From a delta proteobacterium NaphS2 (lineage in GTDB: Bacteria > Desulfobacterota > DSM-4660 > Desulfatiglandales > Desulfatiglandaceae), in contig ADZZ01000415.1 of NCBI GenBank assembly GCA_000179315.1, positions 19,687 to 78,319 of the forward strand: a stretch of DNA of 58,633 bases, written 5' to 3'. Positions 8,971 to 17,666 of the stretch are shown here, one piece after another. The notes under the pieces were generated by a model that ran no database searches, had not been told where the DNA came from, and saw only the letters and a program-made list of their open reading frames with translations. The translations under genes and the position numbers were made by a program. Within the stretch, counting starts at the first letter, position 1. Each line of letters starts with the position of its first letter.

Positions 8971-10236
8971 ATGAAAGCACCCGAAAACAGACGGGTCTTT
9001 GTGGTGGGTTACGGCGCGGCAACCCCGCTGGGAAAGACTTTTCCTGAAACATGGAGACGCGCGGTAAAGGGGAATGCGGGTTTCAGAAAGGTGACCCGCT
9101 GCCGGGTGGATGCCCTCAGCAATGTGGTGGGGGAAATTCCCGGTTGGAATGCCGAAGAACTCGCGTTTGCCGATGCAAAAGAAGTTTACAACTGGAACGC
9201 GGATTTCGTGCTTCTCACCGTTGCCGTCTGCCGCGAGGCGCTGCTGCACGCCGGTCTTGAAATGGACAAGGAAACGGCGCCCAGAACCGCCTGCATGGTG
9301 GGATCGGCCTTGAATGGGACCGATGCCTTTCGCATTGCCATGGACAATTATGTCAACAAGGGGCCACTGAAAGTGAGCCCTTATCTGCTGCCCAACCTGT
9401 GTGCCAACCTGCCGTCCGGAAAGGCAGGGATGCTGCTGAAGTTCACGGGTCCCGTTTTTTCGCCCCAGGGGGCCTGTGCGTCAGGCAACTACGCAGTAGG
9501 GGTGGGTGCTCGCATGATTCGGGACGGAGACTGCGATTTTGTGCTGGCCGGCGGTGTGGATACCTGTTTGATGCCGGAGATTATCCACGGATTTGAAAAC
9601 ATGAATGCCACCATCAAAATTCTTCCTGAAGATCGTGCCCATGACGATCCTTCGCTGGCATCGCGGCCTTTCAGCAAAGATCGAAAAGGATTTGTCCTTT
9701 CCGAAGGTGCAGGCGTACTGGTTCTGGCGGCGGAGGAAATGCTTTCCGTCTATGGGCTGAAGCCGAGGGCTGAAGTGCTTGGGGTGGGCTGGTCGTCGGA
9801 TGCCTTTCATTTTACCCGGCCCAATCCGGATACGGTGGAGAGGGCCATGCGTGAAGCCGTGGAAGATGCCGGGCTTGCACCCCACGATATTCAATACGTC
9901 AACACCCACGGCACATCCACCCGCAGGGGGGATGCCGCTGAGGTGGAGTGCCTTCGGCGTGTTTTTGAGGGCCATCTTGAAAAAATGCCCTTTTCTTCCA
10001 ACAAAAGCCAGATCGGGCATACCTTGGGCGCCGCTGCCGCCATTGAAGGGGCATTGAGCATCGAGGCCATGCAGCAGGGAATGATGCTGCCAACCATCAA
10101 TTACATTCCCGACCCCGCATTTGAAGGACTTGATGTGGTCCCGAACCATGCCCGGAAAATGAATCACGAGATATTTCTTTCCAATGCTTTCGGGTTCGGC
10201 GGAACCAACTGCTGTATCGTATTTCGAGGAGTATAA
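8971..10236 (+). CDS. Beta-ketoacyl-ACP synthase (FabF-type) 2
   Basis: This 421-aa ketosynthase is related to its neighbour and keeps the full catalytic set: C169 (GACASG), H313 (NTHGTST) and H350 (IGHTLGAA). A GGGAGGAAG ribosome site precedes the start. Having two complete condensing enzymes back to back argues for two different condensation steps or chain lengths. An alpha/beta type II polyketide pair is unlikely, because one partner there normally lacks the Cys. The C-terminal NAFGFGGTN is intact. It is followed after one base by the thioesterase gene, whose ribosome site is inside this coding region. Confidence 0.92.
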   Translation: MKAPENRRVFVVGYGAATPLGKTFPETWRRAVKGNAGFRKVTRCRVDALSNVVGEIPGWNAEELAFADAKEVYNWNADFVLLTVAVCREALLHAGLEMDKETAPRTACMVGSALNGTDAFRIAMDNYVNKGPLKVSPYLLPNLCANLPSGKAGMLLKFTGPVFSPQGACASGNYAVGVGARMIRDGDCDFVLAGGVDTCLMPEIIHGFENMNATIKILPEDRAHDDPSLASRPFSKDRKGFVLSEGAGVLVLAAEEMLSVYGLKPRAEVLGVGWSSDAFHFTRPNPDTVERAMREAVEDAGLAPHDIQYVNTHGTSTRRGDAAEVECLRRVFEGHLEKMPFSSNKSQIGHTLGAAAAIEGALSIEAMQQGMMLPTINYIPDPAFEGLDVVPNHARKMNHEIFLSNAFGFGGTNCCIVFRGV

Positions 10237-10237
10237 C

Positions 10238-10717
10238 ATGCGTCCCAAACCCTTCGTTCCCAAACCCTTAGAGGAAAACAAACCCTACGTGAGAAATGAA
10301 ACGGACGGCCGTGTTTGGCACCATTGCACGAGCCGCGTGCTCTACGCGGACACGGATCGCTCAGGTCTTGTATACCATTCCAACTATTTCCGGTTTTTTG
10401 AGCTCGGGAGAGCCTCCCTCATGCGGGATACGGCCTATCCGTACCGGGAGATCGAGTCCGACGGGCGCATCTATCCCATCATTGAGGTGGGTGTCACCTA
10501 CCATTCCTCCCTCAGATACGATGACCCTCTGCGAATCTACACAACTCCGGGAAAGCTTGAACGGGTTCGGCTCCTCTTTGACTACATCATCACCCATGGA
10601 GAAACGCAACAAATCGTCTGCAAGGGATTCACGCGCCATTGCGCCCTGAACGAAAAGGGAACACCGGTCGCCATCGACGAAAAAACCCGTCACTTATGGA
10701 AGGTCTTTCCAAAATAA
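10238..10717 (+). CDS. 4HBT-type hotdog acyl-thioesterase
   Basis: The 159-aa protein is a single hotdog domain of the 4-hydroxybenzoyl-CoA thioesterase/YbgC group. The motif YADTDRSGLVYHSNYF contains the catalytic Asp (D40, in the D-x-x-G-x-V pattern), and the following FFELGR is also typical. These enzymes hydrolyse acyl-CoA or acyl-ACP. The start at 10238 has CGAGGAG just upstream in the end of the ketosynthase gene. Its own 3' end overlaps the dehydratase gene by 22 bases. In this cluster it probably releases or edits the product of the two ketosynthases, which is an inference from position. Confidence 0.87.
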   Translation: MRPKPFVPKPLEENKPYVRNETDGRVWHHCTSRVLYADTDRSGLVYHSNYFRFFELGRASLMRDTAYPYREIESDGRIYPIIEVGVTYHSSLRYDDPLRIYTTPGKLERVRLLFDYIITHGETQQIVCKGFTRHCALNEKGTPVAIDEKTRHLWKVFPK

Positions 10718-11553
10718 AGGAGCGCATAAGGCTTCTGCTCAATTTTAAGGTCCCGCCTTACCTCATGGACCATCAATTTCAGGGCAGGGCGGTTCTGCCC
10801 GCGGTGGAGGCCATGGAAGTACTGGCGGCATCCACGCAGGCCCACCTGCCTGAAACGCCGGTAAACGCCATGGGCAATGCCCGCTTTGATAAATTTTTGC
10901 CCATCGAAAATGGGGTGAACGAAATCCGGGCTTTTAACGATCTCGAAATTCAGGATGATGGCAGGGTGGTTTCAAAGCTCCTCACCAAGACGCAGTCAAA
11001 AAAAGCGAAAATCACGCGTACCAAAGAACATGCGGTCTTATGTTTCGGAGACGGATTAGGGAAACCGTCGCCGCGGCGGTTCCACATGCCCAAAACCACT
11101 GGATATCATGTTCCGTCTGAAACCGTATACGAAAGGCTTGTTCCCTTCGGCCCCGCTTACCACAATTTGAGAGAGGGGGTAACCCTGTGGGAAGAAATGG
11201 TCACAGCAACAGTCTATGCCCCGGAGAACGGAGGAACGGACGGCATATTGGGTTCGCCGTTCCCTCTGGATGCCGCCTTTCACGCCGCCTGCGTCTGGGG
11301 ACAGCGGTATGCGGGGGTGGTGGGGTTTCCCGTGGGGTTTGGCATACGTAAAGTTTTTTCGGTGACCAAGGCAAAAAACACCTACCAAGCCGTTTTGTTG
11401 CCTAAGAAACTTGTTTTAAATGGGTTTTTGCTGGATGTCTGGATCACCGGTCGAGGCGGAACGGCCAAGGAGGTTGTGCTGGGTTTGGTCATGAAGGATG
11501 TCAGCGGTGGCAGGAAGAAACCACCTCCGTGGATATTGAATCAAACCATATGA
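10696..11553 (+). CDS. Stand-alone polyketide-synthase-type dehydratase (double hotdog)
   Basis: The 285-aa protein resembles the DH domain of modular polyketide synthases and PUFA synthases. Near the N-terminus is YLMDHQFQGRAVLP, with the catalytic His at H26. In the middle is VPFGPAYHNL (the GPxY/F pattern), and later FPLDAAFHAA with the partner Asp at D192. It would dehydrate a 3-hydroxyacyl thioester to the 2-enoyl form. I chose the ATG at 10696, which overlaps the thioesterase gene, because earlier codons in frame give a basic tail outside the fold. It ends 13 bases inside the convergent gcvT gene. No ketoreductase, enoyl reductase, acyl carrier protein or acyltransferase is encoded next to it, so those functions must come from elsewhere. 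Confidence 0.75.
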   Translation: MEGLSKIKERIRLLLNFKVPPYLMDHQFQGRAVLPAVEAMEVLAASTQAHLPETPVNAMGNARFDKFLPIENGVNEIRAFNDLEIQDDGRVVSKLLTKTQSKKAKITRTKEHAVLCFGDGLGKPSPRRFHMPKTTGYHVPSETVYERLVPFGPAYHNLREGVTLWEEMVTATVYAPENGGTDGILGSPFPLDAAFHAACVWGQRYAGVVGFPVGFGIRKVFSVTKAKNTYQAVLLPKKLVLNGFLLDVWITGRGGTAKEVVLGLVMKDVSGGRKKPPPWILNQTI

Positions 11554-12788
11554 CTGTGAAGGATCGGTCGAGCGTAGGGAGGCATGTCGGATCGCAGGTG
11601 AAAAGGAACGACCGTGGCGGCAATCCTTTTTCCGCGGATTTCCACATGGAGGGGGTTGTCCATTTGCACGTGGCTGTCCACATATCCCAGCGCGACGGCA
11701 CGAAGGCCGTGATTATCGGTCATCGTCGATTCCGCCCCGTCCCCTTCCATCAGCCACATGGGCGCCATGGTGCCGCTGGTGATGACGCCGACGGGGTTCC
11801 CTTCCTTAAGGACCATTGATCCCGGGCGCGCAACCCCCCGTTCAATGAGGGCGATGGGTCGGATTATTCGCGGCAAATGGGCAAGATTTTGACAATCATG
11901 GTTGATGATTCTTTCCAGGTCCTTAAACTGGTTTTTGAGGGCCTGTTTTCCCACGAAATCGCCTTTGAGCGGTGAAAAGCTGACGGCCGGTTTTGCAGTG
12001 GGACAGGACAATATGGGGATCTCCCCGCCGTCCGTATCCACGCCCAATTCGTGTCCGTAAAGGGGAAGTCCTGCTTCGAGGCGCAGGGTATCACGGGCGC
12101 CAAGCCCCACCGGCGTTGCTCCTTCATTCAACAGTCGCCGCCATATCCCCGGGCCATGGGCACGCTCCATAAACAGTTCGAAACCGATGGGTTCTCCGGT
12201 GTAGCCGGTGCAAGCCAGCAACACTTCGGTTCCTGAAATAGAAACGGTGCTGACAGCGTTCCTTCTGGGCTCTGGAAGCTGACCATGGGATATGATGTTG
12301 TGGAGAATTTCGCGGGAGTTCGGGCCTTGAAGGGAGAGCATGGCCATTTCCGCCGTATGATCCAGAAGTTCAAGCCCATGAAAATCGTTCATGAATTGCC
12401 GAAAATGCTGCCAGTCCTTTTTCCGGTTTGCGGCATTCACCACCAGAAGAAATTGATCTTGCCGGAATCGATACAGATACGCATCATCCACCGCCCCACC
12501 TGTTTCGGTGGGGATCAGGGTGTATTGTGCGCCCACCCTATAAATGTCGAGGGCAGCGGCATTGTTGGTCAGCACGTGCTGAAGAAACGCCAGGCCGTCT
12601 TTCCCCCGAATGATAAAACGGCCCATATGGCTGACATCAAAAAGACCCGCTCCCAGGCGAGTATTCAGATGTTCTTGAACAATGCCGTCAGGATACATGA
12701 TGGGCATTTGCCATCCACCGAATTCGACCATATCGGCTTTCAGTGCCAGGTGTTCCCCGTAAAAAGGCGTTCTGGTCGGGTTGCTCAT
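11541..12788 (-). CDS. gcvT: Aminomethyltransferase (glycine cleavage system T protein)
   Basis: The 415-aa protein matches GcvT: FDVSHMGRF near the N-terminus, SLQGPNSREIL, CTGYTGEPIGFELF and RDTLRLEAGLPLYGHEL are all family hallmarks for tetrahydrofolate binding. GcvT transfers the methylene group from aminomethyl-lipoyl H protein to tetrahydrofolate and releases ammonia. AAGGAG lies at a good distance before the start. It is somewhat longer than the usual 360-370 residues. No gcvH or gcvP lies in the window, so it is either a lone copy or a GcvT-like paralog acting on another C1 donor. It converges on, and overlaps by 13 bases, the dehydratase gene. Confidence 0.88.
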   Translation of the reverse strand: MSNPTRTPFYGEHLALKADMVEFGGWQMPIMYPDGIVQEHLNTRLGAGLFDVSHMGRFIIRGKDGLAFLQHVLTNNAAALDIYRVGAQYTLIPTETGGAVDDAYLYRFRQDQFLLVVNAANRKKDWQHFRQFMNDFHGLELLDHTAEMAMLSLQGPNSREILHNIISHGQLPEPRRNAVSTVSISGTEVLLACTGYTGEPIGFELFMERAHGPGIWRRLLNEGATPVGLGARDTLRLEAGLPLYGHELGVDTDGGEIPILSCPTAKPAVSFSPLKGDFVGKQALKNQFKDLERIINHDCQNLAHLPRIIRPIALIERGVARPGSMVLKEGNPVGVITSGTMAPMWLMEGDGAESTMTDNHGLRAVALGYVDSHVQMDNPLHVEIRGKRIAATVVPFHLRSDMPPYARPILHSHMV

Positions 12789-12949
12789 GGGGTATCTCCT
12801 TAAAAGGGATATTCAAAAAGTAGATATCAAATGTGGAAAAAGGAACGATGATTGAAGAATGGTAACCATGGCTCAACATTGAATTTTAAAAGATCAAAGG
12901 TTGGGCGTCAACCAACAAGAAGCGGTACATTACAGGGAAGTGAATTGTC

Positions 12950-12979
12950 TTGACTTGAAAACAGCTCCTTTACTATATA
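12950..12979 (+). promoter_or_regulatory. Sigma-70 type promoter for the acyl-CoA/mutase operon
   Basis: A -35 TTGACT (12950-12955) and a -10 TATATA (12974-12979) are separated by 18 bp in an AT-rich stretch. This would start transcription about 60 bases before the first thiolase. The remaining part of the 12789-13046 gap shows no other clear element; I looked for a cobalamin riboswitch and saw none. Confidence 0.5.
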
Positions 12980-13046
12980 TTGATGATCTATTTTTAGGAT
13001 ATGTTTCACCATCCAAGAAGATGTTTTTTAGAGAAGGGGAAATTCT

Positions 13047-14237
13047 ATGAGAGAAGTTGTGATTGTCAGTGCCTGCAGAACCGCTGTAGGTGATTTTGCC
13101 GGTTCCCTGAGCAATGTTTCCGCCACGGATTTAGGTGCGTTGGTCATCCGGGAGGCGCTTAAGCGGGCAGGGGTCGACCATAAGGATGTGGACGAAGTGA
13201 TCATGGGGAGTGTCCTTCCCCACGGACTGGGCCAGAATCCGGCCCGTCAAACCATGCTCCGCGCGGGTCTGCCCTGGGAAGTGGGCGCCGTTACCGTTAA
13301 TAAGGTATGCGGTTCAAGCCTTAAGGCCGTGATGCTGGCGGCGCAGGCCATTCTTTGTGGTGATGCGGATGTGATTGTGGCGGGGGGGCAGGAGAATATG
13401 AACCTCTGTCCTTACATGCTGCCGAAAGCCAGAACCGGATATCGCATGAATAACGGCAAGATGGTCGATGGCATGGTGCATGACGGCCTGTGGGACCATG
13501 TAAATGATTTTCACATGGGCATCAGTGCGGAGCTGATTGCGAAAAAATATGATATAAGCCGTGAAGATTCAGACGCATTTGCATTGAATTCCTATGAAAA
13601 AACGTGGAAGTCTCAAGAATATGGGAAATTCAAGGCGGAGATTGTTCCCGTTCAGATTCCGACCCGGAAAGGTGACCCGGTAATCTTTGATACCGACGAA
13701 ATCGCCACCCGAAAGCCCCTCACCACCATGGAAGGCCTCAAGAAACTTCGCCCGGCTTTTAAGAAAGAAGGTCTGGTGACGGCCGGAAATGCCTCCAAAA
13801 TTTCCGACGGCGCATCCGCTCTGGTGGTCATGAGCCGCGAAAAAGCGGATGCCCTGGGATTAAAACCCTTGGTTCGGGTGGGAGCGCAGGGTGCCTCCGG
13901 TTTGGATATGAAATACGTTTTGGTGGCACCCATTTTGTCCATTCCGAAAGTACTGGCAAAGGATGGCCTCACGGTTCAGGATATCGGTTTGCACGAGATC
14001 AATGAGGCGTTCAGCACGTCTTCGGTAGCCGTTAACCGGGAACTGGGCATTGATCCGGAAAAGGTCAACGTTCACGGCGGATCCGTGGCCATTGGACATC
14101 CTATCGGCGCCAGCGGAGCGCGGGTTTTAACCACGCTGATTTACGCCATGAAAGACAGGGATGTGGAAGTGGGTCAGGCCTCCCTCTGTCTGGGAGGTGG
14201 CGAAGCGGTTACGCTGGTGGTCTATAACGAAAAATAA
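13047..14237 (+). CDS. Acetyl-CoA C-acetyltransferase (thiolase) 1
   Basis: The 396-aa thiolase has the nucleophilic Cys C88 in NKVCGSSLKA, the His motif GHPIGASGAR and the C-terminal CLGGGEA cysteine loop. It joins two acetyl-CoA, or cleaves acetoacetyl-CoA (or a longer 3-ketoacyl-CoA) with CoA. It is the first gene of a long same-strand run of acyl-CoA genes ending at 22764. In an oxidising organism the cleavage direction is more likely. The length and motifs are those of a normal biosynthetic-type thiolase. Chain-length preference cannot be judged. Confidence 0.92.
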   Translation: MREVVIVSACRTAVGDFAGSLSNVSATDLGALVIREALKRAGVDHKDVDEVIMGSVLPHGLGQNPARQTMLRAGLPWEVGAVTVNKVCGSSLKAVMLAAQAILCGDADVIVAGGQENMNLCPYMLPKARTGYRMNNGKMVDGMVHDGLWDHVNDFHMGISAELIAKKYDISREDSDAFALNSYEKTWKSQEYGKFKAEIVPVQIPTRKGDPVIFDTDEIATRKPLTTMEGLKKLRPAFKKEGLVTAGNASKISDGASALVVMSREKADALGLKPLVRVGAQGASGLDMKYVLVAPILSIPKVLAKDGLTVQDIGLHEINEAFSTSSVAVNRELGIDPEKVNVHGGSVAIGHPIGASGARVLTTLIYAMKDRDVEVGQASLCLGGGEAVTLVVYNEK

Positions 14238-14256
14238 AATTCAGGAGAGATGAGAA

Positions 14257-15540
14257 ATGGGAGATGTGGTTGTTGTTTCTGGAAAGAGAACCCCGGTAGG
14301 GACATTCGGAAAAACGTTGAAATCGACACCGGTGGTGGATATGGGGGCCCTGGTACTGAAAGAGACCCTCAAAAGCGTACAGTTAAAGCCGGTGGCCACC
14401 GAAAATTTGACGGCCTGCGAGCCCGATGCCCTGAAAGGGCTCGGCATGATTGATTTGGAAAAAAAGGGTTATGATTACGATGATGGTTTTGCGCCCGTTG
14501 AAGTGGATGAAGTGATTATGGGGAACGTGGTCGGTGCGGCACAAGGGCAGAATGTGGCCCGTCAGGCCATGATCAGGGCGGGAATCGCAAAGGAAACCAG
14601 CGCGTTTAGCCTGAACAAGGTGTGTGCCTCCGGCATGAAGGCCATTGCCCTGGCGGCCCAGTCCATTGCCGCCGGTGAAGCGGATGTGGTTCTGGCAGGC
14701 GGTATGGAAAACATGAGCCTCATTCCCTACGCTTTGCCCGCGGCCCGATGGGGTGCGCGAATGAACAACGCGGAACTGGTGGATTTGATGGTGATGGACG
14801 GTCTTTTTGAGATTTTTTATGGGTACCATATGGGACTGACGGCAGAGAATATTGCCGAAAAATACGGCATTTCAAGGGAAGAGCAGGATGAACTGGGCGC
14901 AATGAGTCACCAGCGTGCCAGAAAAGCCATTGCGGAAGGACTTTTCAAGGATGAAATCGCCCCCGTGGTGATACCGCAGCGGAAAAAAGATCCGCTGGTT
15001 TTCGATACGGACGAACGGCCCATGGATACCACGGTGGAAAAAATGAGCAAACTGCGACCGGCCTTTAAGAAAGATGGTACCGTGACGGCGGGAAATGCCT
15101 CCGGCATCAACGATGCTGCAGCCTCACTGCTGATCATGTCGGCTGAAAAGGCAAAGAATATGGGTTTGAAACCGCTGGTTAAGATCCGTTCCTACGCATC
15201 CGCGGGAACGGATCCGGCCTACATGGGTCTCGGCCCCATACCGGCTGTACGAAAACTGCTCAAACGGGAAAACCTGACCATAAACGATTTCGGCGCCATT
15301 GAACTCAATGAGGCCTTTGCATCCCAGGCCATCGCCTGTGTCCGGGAACTTGGGTGCGACATGGAAAAAACCAACCGGCTGGGCAGCGGCATCTCCATCG
15401 GGCATCCCATAGGCTGCTCCGGTGCCCGCATCGTGTTGACACTCATCTGTGAGATGATGCGGAACAATGTGGAGCTGGGACTGGCTTCCCTCTGCATCGG
15501 CGGCGGTCAGGGGATGGCGATGATTCTGGAGGCATGCTGA
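14257..15540 (+). CDS. Acetyl-CoA C-acyltransferase (thiolase) 2
   Basis: The 427-aa protein is a second thiolase with all active-site parts: C123 in NKVCASGMKA, GHPIGCSGAR and CIGGGQG near the end. It has roughly 35 extra residues between the N-terminal strand and the VDEVIMGNV segment (around 40-80, rich in charged residues: DLEKKGYDYDDGF), so its Cys is at 123 where the paralog has 88. The insert does not disturb the catalytic motifs and may change substrate choice. Spacing from thiolase 1 is 19 bases, with AGGAGA before the start, so the two are co-transcribed. Having two thiolases in one operon suggests two chain lengths or a branched substrate. Confidence 0.9.
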   Translation: MGDVVVVSGKRTPVGTFGKTLKSTPVVDMGALVLKETLKSVQLKPVATENLTACEPDALKGLGMIDLEKKGYDYDDGFAPVEVDEVIMGNVVGAAQGQNVARQAMIRAGIAKETSAFSLNKVCASGMKAIALAAQSIAAGEADVVLAGGMENMSLIPYALPAARWGARMNNAELVDLMVMDGLFEIFYGYHMGLTAENIAEKYGISREEQDELGAMSHQRARKAIAEGLFKDEIAPVVIPQRKKDPLVFDTDERPMDTTVEKMSKLRPAFKKDGTVTAGNASGINDAAASLLIMSAEKAKNMGLKPLVKIRSYASAGTDPAYMGLGPIPAVRKLLKRENLTINDFGAIELNEAFASQAIACVRELGCDMEKTNRLGSGISIGHPIGCSGARIVLTLICEMMRNNVELGLASLCIGGGQGMAMILEAC

Positions 15541-15555
15541 TCAACCGTTTACAGG

Positions 15556-15589
15556 TGCCGGTTTCAGACTGGCGGTTTGGAAACCGGCA
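15556..15589 (+). promoter_or_regulatory. Perfect 10-bp stem-loop between thiolase 2 and enoyl-CoA hydratase
   Basis: TGCCGGTTTC (15556-15565) and GAAACCGGCA (15580-15589) form a perfect 10-bp stem with a 14-base loop. There is no T-tract after it, so it is not a standard terminator. In the middle of an operon it could be an RNA processing or stabilising structure that sets the relative level of downstream genes. Confidence 0.55.
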
Positions 15590-15629
15590 ACGATTGTCAA
15601 ATACTTAAATAAGTTGGGGGGAAAATATC

Positions 15630-16421
15630 ATGTCATTTGATAATATTATCTGCGAAGAAGACGGAAACATTGCGATCATCAAAATCAACCGGCCCAAGGC
15701 CCTCAACGCCATCAATCCCGCGGTTCTGGCCGAACTGGGTGAAGCCCTGGACAAAATCGAGTCGGAGGGTGTCGCCAAAGTGCTGGTGCTGACCGGAAAT
15801 GGCGATAAAGCCTTTATCGCGGGGGCGGACATCGGCCACATGTCGACCTTTACGCCACTGCAGGGCCGACAGTTTTCAAGGGCGGGACAAAAATTTATGT
15901 TTCGACTGGAAAATCTTTCAATACCGGTTATCGCTTGTGTAAATGGGTTCGCCCTGGGCGGCGGCACGGAAACCGCCATGGCCTGTGATTTTATCTATGC
16001 ATCCGAAAATGCCAAATTCGGCCAACCGGAAGTCACCTTGGGCATCATCCCCGGATTCGGCGGCACACAGCGGCTCTCCCGTCTGGTGGGTAAAGCAATG
16101 GCAAAAGAGCTATGCCTGACCGGCGTGATCATCAGCGCACAGGAAGCCAAAGACATCGGCCTGGTCAACAAGGTGTTTCCCGCCGATGCCCTGTGGGAAG
16201 AAACCATGAAAACCGCAAAATTGATGGCGAGCAAGGGACGGGTTTCCATGAAAGCCATCAAAAACTGTATTGATCGCGGATTTGACGTGGACGTTCGTAC
16301 GGGAAACTTTATGGAGGCGGACGGTTTTGCCCTGTCCATGTCGAGCCCGGATGGAAAAGAGGGAATGACGGCTTTTCTGGAAAAAAGAAAACCGGAGTTC
16401 AAGGGGGGGCTGGTGGTATAG
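15630..16421 (+). CDS. Enoyl-CoA hydratase (crotonase family)
   Basis: The 263-aa crotonase-fold protein has the oxyanion-hole segments AFIAGADIGHM and NGFALGGGTETAMACD. It also has the catalytic region FGQPEVTLGIIPGFGGTQRL, where the Glu of PEVTLGI is the typical catalytic residue and a second Glu stands in GGGTE. It should hydrate crotonyl-CoA or a related 2-enoyl-CoA to the 3-hydroxyacyl-CoA. It has the length of a short-chain hydratase with no fused dehydrogenase. The acyl-CoA dehydrogenase gene starts two bases after its stop codon, so the two are tightly coupled. The matching 3-hydroxyacyl-CoA dehydrogenase is not in the window. Confidence 0.93.
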   Translation: MSFDNIICEEDGNIAIIKINRPKALNAINPAVLAELGEALDKIESEGVAKVLVLTGNGDKAFIAGADIGHMSTFTPLQGRQFSRAGQKFMFRLENLSIPVIACVNGFALGGGTETAMACDFIYASENAKFGQPEVTLGIIPGFGGTQRLSRLVGKAMAKELCLTGVIISAQEAKDIGLVNKVFPADALWEETMKTAKLMASKGRVSMKAIKNCIDRGFDVDVRTGNFMEADGFALSMSSPDGKEGMTAFLEKRKPEFKGGLVV

Positions 16422-16423
16422 CC

Positions 16424-17569
16424 ATGGATTTTGCCTTAACCGAAGAGCAGCAGATGGTCAAAGAGATGGCGGCGCGCTTTGCCGATGCGGAGATTCGGCC
16501 CAAGGCTGCGGAACTGGATGAAACCCACGCCCATCCGGCCGATATTGTGAAGCAACTGGGAGAATTGAAGATGTTGGGTATTGCCGTGCCTGAGGAGTAT
16601 GGCGGCGGCGGCATGGACTATGTGAGTTATGTCTTGGCCCTCATCGAAATATCCAAAGGTTGTGCCTCCACCGGCGTCATCATGAGCGTCAACAACTCCC
16701 TGTACTGTTTTCCCGTATATGCCTATGGCACTGAAGATCAGAAAAAAAAATACCTTCATCCCTGTGCTTCGGGGGAATACCTGGGATGTTACGGGTTGAC
16801 GGAGGCGGGTGCCGGTTCCGATCCTGCAGGCATGCGGACCATTGCCGTAAGAGACAATGCTGAATGGATCATCAGCGGCGAGAAGAAATTCATTACCAAC
16901 GGCAATGTGGCACGCTTTGCCGTCATTGCCGCCGTCACGGACAAGGAAAAAGGGTACAAGGGGATCAGTTCCTTTGTGGTGGACCTGGAAAACACTCCCG
17001 GATTCAAGGTGGGGCGTGTGGAAGAGAAAATGGGCATTCTGGCTTCGGGGACCGCGGAGCTGATTTTTGAAGACGCAAGAGTCCCCGCTGATGCGCTCTT
17101 GGGGAAAGAGGGCGAAGGGTTTAAACAGATGCTCACTACCCTGAACGGCGGACGGATCGGCATTGCGTCCCAGGCCATCGGTATCGGCCGGTCGGTTCTG
17201 GAAGATGCGGTGTCCTACGCCAAAACCCGGGAGCAGTTCGGAAAACCGATCACCAGCTTTCAGGCCATTCAGTGGAAACTGGCGGATATGGCCACGGAAC
17301 TGGATGCGGCCGAACTGTTGACGCTCAGAGCGGCCTGGCTTGAAGACCACAAGAAGCCTTATGAGAAAGAAGCCGCCATGGCCAAGATGTACGCATCCGA
17401 TGCGGCCATGAGAGCCTCCGTTGAAGGGGTTCAGATTCTGGGAGGCTACGGGTACAGCAAAGAATATCCCATGGAACGCCACATGCGGGATGCCAAGATC
17501 TGCCAGATCTATGAAGGTACCAACGAGATTATGCGTCTCGTGGTGGCAAAGAACCTCACTAAGGGATAA
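16424..17569 (+). CDS. Short-chain acyl-CoA dehydrogenase 1 (butyryl-CoA dehydrogenase type)
   Basis: The 381-aa flavoprotein has the family signatures CYGLTEAGAGSDPAG (FAD and substrate binding) and QILGGYGYSKEYPMER. The catalytic Glu is E364 in IYEGTNEIMR, the position used by short- and medium-chain enzymes. It would oxidise butyryl-CoA, or a short branched acyl-CoA, to the enoyl-CoA and pass electrons to an electron-transfer flavoprotein. No etfAB genes are in the window. It starts two bases after the hydratase stop and is followed by the B12 mutase, which supports butyryl-CoA as substrate. The exact substrate cannot be proven from sequence. Confidence 0.92.
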   Translation: MDFALTEEQQMVKEMAARFADAEIRPKAAELDETHAHPADIVKQLGELKMLGIAVPEEYGGGGMDYVSYVLALIEISKGCASTGVIMSVNNSLYCFPVYAYGTEDQKKKYLHPCASGEYLGCYGLTEAGAGSDPAGMRTIAVRDNAEWIISGEKKFITNGNVARFAVIAAVTDKEKGYKGISSFVVDLENTPGFKVGRVEEKMGILASGTAELIFEDARVPADALLGKEGEGFKQMLTTLNGGRIGIASQAIGIGRSVLEDAVSYAKTREQFGKPITSFQAIQWKLADMATELDAAELLTLRAAWLEDHKKPYEKEAAMAKMYASDAAMRASVEGVQILGGYGYSKEYPMERHMRDAKICQIYEGTNEIMRLVVAKNLTKG

Positions 17570-17666
17570 GTCGGTGAGTGTAACCATGCTTTTGATATTC
17601 AGAATATGAAATCTTAGTCCATAACCCCTGATACCCTGCACCTGAAAATACCATAAGGAGGTAAGC

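Noticed and set aside
7701-10236. Ketosynthase alpha/beta (chain-length factor) pair of an aromatic type II PKS
   Set aside because: Both proteins keep the active-site Cys; a chain-length factor would have it replaced. No ACP or cyclase is present.
12789-13046. Cobalamin riboswitch before the mutase operon
   Set aside because: I looked for the B12-box and the long structured leader and found neither; the gap is short and AT-rich with a plain promoter.
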